Positions 25,917-33,407 of a stretch of 64,000 bases of DNA are shown piece after piece. This stretch comes from Brasilonema sennae CENA114 (GTDB taxonomy: Bacteria > Cyanobacteriota > Cyanobacteriia > Cyanobacteriales > Nostocaceae): the NCBI RefSeq assembly GCF_006968745.1, contig NZ_CP030118.1, positions 7,652,253-7,716,252 of the forward strand, written 5' to 3'. The first letter of the stretch is position 1; each line of letters begins with the position of its first letter. Position numbers and translations under genes: made by a program. The notes under the pieces are model-generated. The model searched no databases. It was not told the origin of the DNA and was given only the letters and a program-made list of their open reading frames with translations.

Positions 25917-26975
25917 CTAGCTAGCACATAACTGCCAATCTTTGAAAGAACAAATAAACTCTGTAAACTGCTGTATGAGTTTTGGATTACGCCATCCCTT
26001 TGCTGTTTCCTCCGCCATAATAGCAAGGGCTTCTTCTAATGTGAAAGCTTTTTTATATGGTCTTTCACTAGTCAGAGCATCAAAAATATCTATTACCTGA
26101 AATACTTGGGCGAGATTTGGAATGTCATCTGCTACAAGTCCATCAGGATAGCCTGAGCCATCCCAACGTTCGTGGTGACTGCGGATAATGGGAATTACAC
26201 CCCCCATACTGCGTAATGGCTGGCAAATTTTTTCCCCAATTAAAACGTGTTGCTTCATAATATCCCACTCTTCGGCAGTCAATTTGCCTTTTTTGAGCAG
26301 CACTGCGTCGGGAATGCCCACTTTACCGATGTCATGAAGATATCCTCCCCACATTAAATCCCGAATTTGGTTGCGTGTGAGATTGAGATGTTCTCCAAAA
26401 TTTTTTCCCATATGCGTCAGACGTTCGCAGTGATCACCAGTATTAGGATCACGACTTTCAACTGCCCTTGCAATGGAAAACAGCACCTGTTCGGCGTGTT
26501 CTAAGTCTTCATTCAAACGCTTTTGTCTGATCAGCGATTTTACTCGCGCCACTAACTCTACATGATCAAAGGGTTTGGTGATGAAATCATCTCCCCCAGT
26601 TTCAATTCCTCGAATGCGCGCTCGCCTGTCATTCAAAGCAGTAATGAAAATGATTGGAATGAGTCTGGTATGTTCATTTTGCTTAAGCAACTCGCACACC
26701 TGAAATCCATCCATTTCTGGCATCATCACATCCAACAGAATCAAGTCTGGTTGTTTCTGCATTACCAGTTTGAGCGCCGTAAAACCACTGTCTGCTTCTA
26801 TAACTTCATAACCTTCTATTCCCAATAGGGCAGCAGCAGTCATCCGATTCATAGGATGATCATCTACTACTAAAATTCTCGGCGCATCTGAATCAAAGGT
26901 ATTCACTGTTGATTTTTGAGTTTGTATCGTCTGGGAGACGAATAAATCATGAGTATCAGTAACAATAATGTTCAT
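25917..26975 (-). CDS. Response regulator with HD-GYP domain
   Basis: 352-aa RpfG-like response regulator. Residues 32-150 are a receiver domain (LVVDDHP, phosphoacceptor Asp82 in LILLDVMMPEMDG, Lys in FITKPFD). Residues about 160-345 are an HD-GYP hydrolase: GDHCERLTHMG, YLHDIGKVGIPDAVLLKKGKL, RSHHERWDGSGYPDGL and FDALTSERPYK. All metal ligands (HD, H, HH, D) and the GYP triplet are present, so c-di-GMP hydrolysis is likely. No sensor kinase is adjacent. A 610-bp AT-rich upstream region separates it from the next gene. Confidence 0.93.
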   Translation of the reverse strand: MNIIVTDTHDLFVSQTIQTQKSTVNTFDSDAPRILVVDDHPMNRMTAAALLGIEGYEVIEADSGFTALKLVMQKQPDLILLDVMMPEMDGFQVCELLKQNEHTRLIPIIFITALNDRRARIRGIETGGDDFITKPFDHVELVARVKSLIRQKRLNEDLEHAEQVLFSIARAVESRDPNTGDHCERLTHMGKNFGEHLNLTRNQIRDLMWGGYLHDIGKVGIPDAVLLKKGKLTAEEWDIMKQHVLIGEKICQPLRSMGGVIPIIRSHHERWDGSGYPDGLVADDIPNLAQVFQVIDIFDALTSERPYKKAFTLEEALAIMAEETAKGWRNPKLIQQFTEFICSFKDWQLCAS

Positions 26976-27586
26976 TAATCAAGGCTTTTTTTATTTTTTT
27001 ACATCATTTACCTTGACTCAAGCAAAGCTTTTTTTCTGCTTTCTTGCATCCAAAGGTATTTTATAATCATTTTTTTTATTATCCTGTCTTTTCTAGTTTT
27101 TTTTTCAACTATAAGGTAACTCCAGCTTATAAAAAATTAACACTCATTTTTATAGATTTTTTGGTGTTTTATTTTGCAAAAAAACTTAATATAAGAAGCT
27201 TTCAGCAAATATAAACTTTGATTTTTTATTCGACAGTAGAAGATTATTATCTACTTGTATAATTGAGATTTTGACTTGATTCTTTTTATTTCTATTTTTT
27301 CAGTATAAGCAATTTAGAAAAATATATAAATTCGGGTTTTCACTGATTTTTCTTCATCTAATCTTCAAATAAGATGATTAACGGATGCAACCTCTATCAA
27401 AACAAGGTCTATTGGGTTTAAAGTTGTGGTTTTAAGATACTGGCTTGCGTATTATTGCTGTTTTTTCAATGTCAATTATATAATTATAATTACATCTGCG
27501 TGTCAGTGATGCCTTACTTTTTACATTGGTGATTTTGATCACAAAAATGCCTGTATAAGATTGTCAGAGCAGTAAAGCTATAAATA
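26976..27586. other. AT-rich non-coding region
   Basis: 610 bp, very A/T-rich with many T-runs, upstream of the HD-GYP gene and downstream of the MnmC-like gene (both minus strand). No ORF, RNA or clear site recognised. Confidence 0.5.
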
Positions 27587-28528
27587 TTACATATCATTAA
27601 GTAGATTTTTTGAGAACCATCTTTTACGCCAACCAGAGGTAGACTCTAGAGAGGAAGTTTGTTGTTCTTGTTGCCGTCGTCTCAAAATCACATCAGCAGC
27701 ATCGCACAGCTGTGGATCGCGATAAGGAATAGCAGCACGAGTGAGTAAATGTTCTTGTTCTGCTAGAGAAAGTGGGAGAAAGAAGGATGAGGACGATAGA
27801 ACGGTGGTGGTTTGTAGTTCATGATGGCTAGTTACTTGTTGATGTCCGGCTACTGTACCAGGTGTCTTTCTTCCGACTGGTGAGGTAGAACTTATTTGTA
27901 GTCCAGCTGCCAAAAGTGCCGTTCGTACAGCAGCCGCGCAGGAATAAGTCGCGAGTAAGCCATCTATGTCTAAACAAACAGATAGTTGTTTGATAAATTC
28001 AACAGTCCATAACTGAGGACAATGAGGTGGTGAAAACGGATCGAGAAAAATTGCATCAGCTTGAAAACCCGACTGGTTGACAAGTTTGATTGAATTTCTG
28101 GCATCACCAATGAGTAAAGTCGCTTTGAGACGATTTTGCAGTACTTGATGCTCAAAGGCTAACTGAGTCAAAATTTGGGTATATTTATATTCCCAGTTAT
28201 CGAATAAGTGATGGGCGATCGCAGCTTGTGGTACAGCGCTATTGAGTTCTAAAGCAATGACTTCTATATAACAGTTGGGATTGACTGCCCAAATCGTTTC
28301 TATAGCAGCTGCACTGTTGTATCCTAGACCATAACAAACATCAAGCAACCGCACTGTTGGTTTGTGTGCTTTCAGTGATAGTTGAGTTGGGGCGACAAAC
28401 TTAAAAAAACTCTCCTGACGCGCTCCGTAATGGCTGTGAAACGACTCGCTAAACTCATCAGAAAAAAAAGTGAACGAGCCATCTGCTGTGAGTTTGGGTG
28501 TAAAATTGTCTGAGTCTGACATAGTCAT
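27587..28528 (-). CDS. MnmC-like (DUF752) SAM-dependent methyltransferase
   Basis: 313-aa protein related to the methyltransferase half of MnmC, which makes the final methylation of 5-methylaminomethyl-2-thiouridine in tRNA wobble positions. Family features: TADGSFTFFSDEFSESFHSHYGARQESFFKF, SAM motif LLDVCYGLGYNSAAAIE (about 62-78), IGDARNSI and the DxFSP active-site element AIFLDPFSPPHCPQLW. LLATYSCAAAVRTALLAAGL closes the domain. The FAD-dependent C-terminal half of MnmC is absent, as in stand-alone cyanobacterial homologues. The extra C-terminal Gln/Glu/Arg-rich tail is not conserved. Divergent from the sulfurtransferase. Confidence 0.85.
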   Translation of the reverse strand: MTMSDSDNFTPKLTADGSFTFFSDEFSESFHSHYGARQESFFKFVAPTQLSLKAHKPTVRLLDVCYGLGYNSAAAIETIWAVNPNCYIEVIALELNSAVPQAAIAHHLFDNWEYKYTQILTQLAFEHQVLQNRLKATLLIGDARNSIKLVNQSGFQADAIFLDPFSPPHCPQLWTVEFIKQLSVCLDIDGLLATYSCAAAVRTALLAAGLQISSTSPVGRKTPGTVAGHQQVTSHHELQTTTVLSSSSFFLPLSLAEQEHLLTRAAIPYRDPQLCDAADVILRRRQQEQQTSSLESTSGWRKRWFSKNLLNDM

Positions 28529-28619
28529 AAGTAGTGGTTAGTTGTTAGTAATCAGTGGTTCGTAAAGAACAGCACAACTAACAATTAATAATAAACAATT
28601 GACCGACAAACCTGAATTT

Positions 28620-29438
28620 ATGATCGATAACCCTTGCGTTGTTTCTTGTGAATGGCTACTTCAACATCTTGATGATTCCCAAGTTGTTATCGTGGATTGT
28701 CGCTTTTCTCTGGCCCAGCCACAACTGGGAAGACAGCAATACCAAGAAAGTCACATCCCTGGAGCATATTACCTCGACTTGAATCAGGATCTTTCCAGTC
28801 CAGTGGGAGAACACGGAGGAAGACATCCTTTACCTAACTCTATTGAATTAGCTCAAAAATTATCAGCTATAGGAATCAATTCTCAAAAAACTTTTGTAGT
28901 CGCGTATGATGACTCTCGCCTTGCCTTTGCATCTCGTTTGTGGTGGCTGTTGCGCTATTTTGGACATGAGCGAGTGGCAGTACTGAATGGAGGGTTTTCT
29001 GCTTGGGAAAAAGCTGGATATCCTGTTACAGATGTGATTCCTGAACCTCGAATAGCGACTTTTGTCCCTAATCTACAGCCACAGATGGTTGTGGATTTTT
29101 TGGGAGTGAAAAACCGCAAAGATTCACAAGAGGTGGTGTTAGTTGATTCACGAGAACAAGATCGTTTTCTCGGTATTAGAGAACCAACTGATAAAATTGC
29201 GGGTCATATTTCTGGTGCGGTTAACTATTTTTGGCAGGAAGTAACTGACTCTGCAGGTTTTTTACTTCCGCAACAAGAGCAACGTCAACGCTGGTTAGAA
29301 TTGGAAGATGCAAAGGACATTTTTGTCTATTGCGGTTCTGGCGTTACTGCTTGTGTGAATTTACTCTCCCTGGAACTGGCTGGAATTCCTACAGCTAAAC
29401 TTTATCCCGGCAGCTGGAGTGATTGGATTAGTTATTAG
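28620..29438 (+). CDS. sseA: 3-mercaptopyruvate / thiosulfate sulfurtransferase (tandem rhodanese)
   Basis: 272-aa two-domain rhodanese from ATG 28620 (MIDNPCVVSCEWLLQHL); a TTG at 28599 is in frame. The inactive N-terminal domain includes VIVDCRFSL, HIPGAYYLDLNQDLSS and HGGRHPLP. The catalytic C-terminal domain has VDSREQDRFLG, GHISGAVN and the active loop CGSGVTAC. The CGSGV(T) loop favours mercaptopyruvate over thiosulfate as sulfur donor, by family rule. Cytoplasmic; likely in cysteine/sulfur metabolism. Full length. The 5' region holds a simple repeat (TTAGTTGTTAGTAATCAGTGG at 28541). Confidence 0.92.
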   Translation: MIDNPCVVSCEWLLQHLDDSQVVIVDCRFSLAQPQLGRQQYQESHIPGAYYLDLNQDLSSPVGEHGGRHPLPNSIELAQKLSAIGINSQKTFVVAYDDSRLAFASRLWWLLRYFGHERVAVLNGGFSAWEKAGYPVTDVIPEPRIATFVPNLQPQMVVDFLGVKNRKDSQEVVLVDSREQDRFLGIREPTDKIAGHISGAVNYFWQEVTDSAGFLLPQQEQRQRWLELEDAKDIFVYCGSGVTACVNLLSLELAGIPTAKLYPGSWSDWISY

Positions 29439-29580
29439 GAATCAGGTTTGATTTATGAATTTACTCGTGAAGACTCTTAACAAGGAACACTTAATATCAA
29501 ATGTATCTAGCTGAGCAAAAATCGAAAATGAGTCCTACAGATATTTCTCACTTATGACAAGTCAAGATAAAAGACAACAC

Positions 29581-31284
29581 TCAAAAACGACCTAATTCCA
29601 GATTGTAATTAATACTGAAAAACCAGCCATCAACATTTATATATCTATCAGTTGAACCACCTAGGGTCAAACCTCCTTGTAAACTTAGATTTGTGTAGTT
29701 GGATATTCCGTAAGTTAAATGACCGTATAACCGATGGTATACGTCCTCTCTATCGCGTTGGGTAAAATCTGACAAACCAAATTGGTAATCAAGACCAATT
29801 TGGAGAGATCGTTCTAAGTAGTAGTTCAAAGAAACCCACACGGTATGAATGATTCGATCGCGGTTGTCTTGTTTACTGGGAGGATCAGTCAAGCTGAAAC
29901 GCAATTCGTAAAAGCTATCTAACATCAATTTAGATGTGAGGGAGTCTCGCCGTCCTAAAGACAGGTGGAAAGAATCTTCATTCAAAAAGAGATCGCCAGC
30001 CGCAAAATTAGTACCATTTCTTGCATAAAACAACTTTTGATTGTTCCACCCAATTTCCCCATACATTTGGGGCGATAACTGCTGGAAAATACTAACGTTG
30101 AATCTCACCTGGTTGTAATTGTATTTTGATTGATCAATGTAACGCATTAAACTGCCATCAATTGATCCATTCAAAAAGGTTTTGTTTCCTAAGGGTATAG
30201 GCATAGAAGCTAGTGTTAATCCAGAGTAAATCAAGCCATCTTCTATGGGATTTACTTTTGAGGAAAAAATGTTATCTGTTTGGAAATAGCCAACGTGAGC
30301 CTGTAAATAGCCTATAGATCTCGGCTGAGCCTGAGGACGCTTTGGGGGTTGTTGCGGTTGTGATGGTTTTATTATTGGTTGTACCTTTAATATTCCTAGT
30401 TCAGGATCGCGAACTTGGGTAGACGCTTGCTTTTTCTCCTGTAACAATTGCCTTAGCTTCTGCAATCTTTGTGCGTAATCAATTTCAGGTGATTGCAACC
30501 GTTGTTCTATAGCTGGTGAGGAAGGTTGAGGAAGATCAGCGGGTTGACTTTCTAGCTGTGGAGGCTTCTCCGGTGTAGAGGATGCAGGACGTGGTGGTGG
30601 AGTGGGTGCTGGAGTGGGTGCTGCTGGTGGTGCTGGAGTGGGTGCTGGAGTGGGTGCTGGAGTGGGTGCTGCTGGTGGTGCTGCTGGTGGTGCTGCTGGT
30701 GGTGGTGTTTGATTTCCTTGAGATGCTGGTGGGGGTGGGGGTGTCTGATCTGGTGGTGTCTGGGAATAGAAATTTGAGACTCCATCATAAGTATTTGCTG
30801 TAGGTTGGCTTGTAAAGTCAAAAGAATTGAAAGACATGCCAACTTTATCCTGACATCCCGTTTCATCTGAACCCGACAAGAGTGGACAACCCTTTTGGTT
30901 AGTCGTGTTCGCGTCACGATTATTCGTGAAGTGGCAAAAACGAACGGGGTTTATTCTCAATAATTCGTTGTCAGTCTCAGTGATCCCGCTCGTTTTTGCA
31001 CGGGTTGTCCACTTTTGTTCACGTTTTAACCCACACCCAACTTTTTTACCAAAATTTATTTTTTTTACTTCTTTACAAGATATTTGCCTACACTCTTGGC
31101 TCAATTGAGCGGGTATCCATGCGACCCCTAAAGATGTTATTCTTTGTATTAGATCATCTTCAGTCATTGATAGGTCTATATTGGCAGCGTGCGCCGCATC
31201 TACCTTCTTGATGTAAAACAAGATTGCACTACTATAAGCTAATACAATCCAAAAGAACAAATTTATCCAGCCCTTGGGTTGCAT
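29581..31284 (-). CDS. Exported Pro-rich protein with C-terminal beta-barrel-like domain
   Basis: 567-aa envelope protein. N-terminal signal or anchor helix (about 8-25, ending IKKVDAAHA). A Cys-containing region (about 60-155) has several Cys. A low-complexity Pro/Ala/Thr stretch (about 190-260) is built of PTPAP and PPAA repeats, then a charged helical segment (AQRLQKLRQLLQEKKQA). The C-terminal 240 residues show alternating hydrophobic/aromatic strands (HVGYFQTDNIF, TFLNGSIDGSLMRYI, LQIGLDYQFG, TYGISNYTNLSLQGG) ending in GRF. This is the pattern of an outer-membrane beta-barrel with terminal Phe. It is divergent from a FecR-domain gene; in cyanobacteria such pairs are common, but the job is unknown. 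Confidence 0.7.
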   Translation of the reverse strand: MQPKGWINLFFWIVLAYSSAILFYIKKVDAAHAANIDLSMTEDDLIQRITSLGVAWIPAQLSQECRQISCKEVKKINFGKKVGCGLKREQKWTTRAKTSGITETDNELLRINPVRFCHFTNNRDANTTNQKGCPLLSGSDETGCQDKVGMSFNSFDFTSQPTANTYDGVSNFYSQTPPDQTPPPPPASQGNQTPPPAAPPAAPPAAPTPAPTPAPTPAPPAAPTPAPTPPPRPASSTPEKPPQLESQPADLPQPSSPAIEQRLQSPEIDYAQRLQKLRQLLQEKKQASTQVRDPELGILKVQPIIKPSQPQQPPKRPQAQPRSIGYLQAHVGYFQTDNIFSSKVNPIEDGLIYSGLTLASMPIPLGNKTFLNGSIDGSLMRYIDQSKYNYNQVRFNVSIFQQLSPQMYGEIGWNNQKLFYARNGTNFAAGDLFLNEDSFHLSLGRRDSLTSKLMLDSFYELRFSLTDPPSKQDNRDRIIHTVWVSLNYYLERSLQIGLDYQFGLSDFTQRDREDVYHRLYGHLTYGISNYTNLSLQGGLTLGGSTDRYINVDGWFFSINYNLELGRF

Positions 31285-31737
31285 ATTTAATTTTTCATTT
31301 TGGCAACAGTAGACTTACTCACTGTGCTAAAGGTTCCATGAGAAAAAATTACTATTTCAAGGGACTTTAGCGACAGTATTTGGTAAATGTACCCATTTTT
31401 ATATCAAAAACGCAAATAAACTGTTACTGACTCCGCCTTGAAGGGTCGGGACTTGAAAACAGAGGTAATGTCTACTTCTTAATTCAAGTTAAACCAGTGT
31501 TTAGCTGTTTAAATGGTTACGAGGTCTGTATGAAGCTTACACCATAGTTTTTCAAAAAAAGAAACTCCAATAACCAGTTAACAGTATAATCCTGCATTAA
31601 ATAAAATAAAATCATCAATAAAAAACAAGCAATTTTACGTAAGTAATGCCAGAACAAATAAGTAGGCTTAAACTGTGAACATCAGAACCTGTCTTCAACT
31701 GATTTGGTATCAATAAAATTATTTGAGGCTCCAAACT
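31285..31737. other. Divergent intergenic region
   Basis: About 450 bp between the divergent beta-barrel and FecR-domain genes. AT-rich; both promoters must lie here, but no clear -35/-10 or operator stands out. Confidence 0.5.
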
Positions 31738-33282
31738 ATGTTTCGTAAGTTTTTTTTACTCATAATAATTAGTTTCTGGGGAGTTGTTGTCCTCCCTGTA
31801 ACAAAACAAGCAGATGCTACAACTCCTTTGACTGCTGCGGTCATTCAAGACCTCCGCAATTTGGTGCAACTCATACCGTACAAGAATTCTAAGCGTCCGG
31901 CACGCAAATCGGATCCTATGACTCCGGGAGATAGGCTGTCCACAGGGCGATCTGCCTTGGCAGACTTACGTTTTAACGACGGTTCTTTGGCTAGGATCGG
32001 AGAACAGGCAGTTTTTCAATTCTTGCCACAAAGAAGAAACTTCAGGCTGGACGATGGGACAGTGGTACTGCTGATTCCACCAGGTAGGGGACAAACACGT
32101 ATAAGCACGCCAAATGCCGCAGCAGCAATTCGCGGTTCAGCATTATTTGTACGTTATGATCCGCAAACGGAAACCACGATTGTTGGTGCACTGACAAACA
32201 GTGGTATTCAAGTTTCTAATAAAGACGCTTCTCGAAAACAAGAGCTAAAAGCAGGACAACTGATAGTTTTAGTTAAAGGGGAATTGAAAGGTTTATACGA
32301 TTTCGATCTAAGAACTTTTTATCAAACGAGTACCCTGGTTCGGGATTTAAATCTGACTTTAAAAAATGGTATACCAAGTTCAGATCTGGCGATCGCCAGC
32401 GTTCAAGCTGAGACTGCTGCTGCTGTTGCTGCACAATCGCCCCTTACTGGTCAGGATGTTGTTGTAAACCCACCTTTTATAAAGCCAACGACTCCCCCCG
32501 ATTTACCCAGTAACAACATTACTAAAAATAATTCTCCAGCTAACAACATTATAGAAACAGGAGAAGTTGTGACAAATGCCGTTTCATCTCCCACACCCAA
32601 GCCTAGTAGGTCTACACCTACCGATCCGGTGACGCAGCCAACCAACCCACCCACTACTACCACATCACCAATAGTTACACCTCCTGTAACGGTCACTCAA
32701 CCTCCAGTACCAGTAACACAACCGACAACAGTAATACCAGTAACTCAACCTACAGTACCAGTAGTCACACCAGTCGCTCAGCCTTCTATACCAGTAGTCA
32801 CACCAGTAACTCAGCCTTCTATACCAGTAGTCACACCAGTAACTCAACCTACAGTACCAGTAGTCACACCAGTCGCTCAGCCTTCTATACCAGTAGTCAC
32901 ACCAGTAACTCAACCTTCTATACCAGTAGTAACACCAGTCACTCAACCTTCTATACCAGTAGTCACACCAGTAACTCAACCTACAGTACCAGTAGTCACA
33001 CCAGTCGCTCAACCTTCTATACCAGTAGTAACACCAGTAACTCAACCTACAGTACCAGTAGTAACACCAGTAACTCAACCTTCTATACCAGTAGTAACAC
33101 CAGTCACTCAACCTTCTGTACCAGTAACACAACCGACACAAACAGTACCACAACCAGCAAGCCCATCTTCAGTACCAACACCAACGACTCCAACAGTACC
33201 ACAACCGGCAAGCCCATCTTCAGTACCAACACCAACGACTCCAACAGTACCTTCAACAACTCCGGTAAGACCAAGTACATAA
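31738..33282 (+). CDS. FecR-domain protein with 33-bp tandem-repeat tail
   Basis: 514-aa exported protein from ATG 31738 (MFRKFFLLIIIS, signal peptide to about TKQADA); a TTG at 31723 is less likely. The FecR domain (about 60-160) reads DPMTPGDRLSTGRSALADLRFNDGSLARIGEQAVFQF and ISTPNAAAAIRGSALFV, the typical beta-solenoid motif. After about residue 290 the chain becomes Pro/Val/Thr repeats with unit PSIPVVTPVTQ (11 aa, 33 bp), then SSVPTPTTPTVPQPA units. FecR domains in cyanobacteria are usually secreted and are not linked to sigma factors; none is here. It is divergent from the beta-barrel protein. Repeat number is probably variable. Confidence 0.85.
   Translation: MFRKFFLLIIISFWGVVVLPVTKQADATTPLTAAVIQDLRNLVQLIPYKNSKRPARKSDPMTPGDRLSTGRSALADLRFNDGSLARIGEQAVFQFLPQRRNFRLDDGTVVLLIPPGRGQTRISTPNAAAAIRGSALFVRYDPQTETTIVGALTNSGIQVSNKDASRKQELKAGQLIVLVKGELKGLYDFDLRTFYQTSTLVRDLNLTLKNGIPSSDLAIASVQAETAAAVAAQSPLTGQDVVVNPPFIKPTTPPDLPSNNITKNNSPANNIIETGEVVTNAVSSPTPKPSRSTPTDPVTQPTNPPTTTTSPIVTPPVTVTQPPVPVTQPTTVIPVTQPTVPVVTPVAQPSIPVVTPVTQPSIPVVTPVTQPTVPVVTPVAQPSIPVVTPVTQPSIPVVTPVTQPSIPVVTPVTQPTVPVVTPVAQPSIPVVTPVTQPTVPVVTPVTQPSIPVVTPVTQPSVPVTQPTQTVPQPASPSSVPTPTTPTVPQPASPSSVPTPTTPTVPSTTPVRPST
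32741..33125 (+). repeat. 33-bp coding tandem repeat
   Basis: About eleven copies of a 33-bp unit (core CCAGTAGTCACACCAGTAAC) inside the FecR-domain gene, with subfamilies differing at ACAGTA/TCTATA and GTAACT/GTCGCT/GTCACT. The subtypes recur in blocks, showing recent unequal crossing-over or slippage. The frame is preserved throughout. Confidence 0.9.
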
Positions 33283-33407
33283 AATCTATTTGGTCATCGC
33301 TATGGAATGAAAGAAGGTGCGTTACACTTCGTTACGCATTCTAGCCTCTAAGCCACGCTCAGCATAAAGTAAGTGGATAGGTACACGCTTCTCAAGGAAT
33401 TGATGAT

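Noticed and set aside
30552..30917. Minus and plus frames of repeated residues (HHQQHPLQH, VLEWVL)
   Set aside because: Shadow frames of the Pro/Ala repeat region in the beta-barrel protein gene.
32741..33125. CRISPR array
   Set aside because: Units are contiguous 33-bp coding repeats without unique spacers and lie inside an open reading frame.
32665..33153. 162-codon minus-strand frame of CYWYRRLSDW repeats
   Set aside because: It is the antisense image of the 33-bp tandem repeat in the FecR-domain gene; open only because the repeat length is a multiple of three.
31738..33282. Classic FecR anti-sigma regulator of iron uptake
   Set aside because: It has a signal peptide, no sigma factor neighbour and a long surface-type repeat tail.
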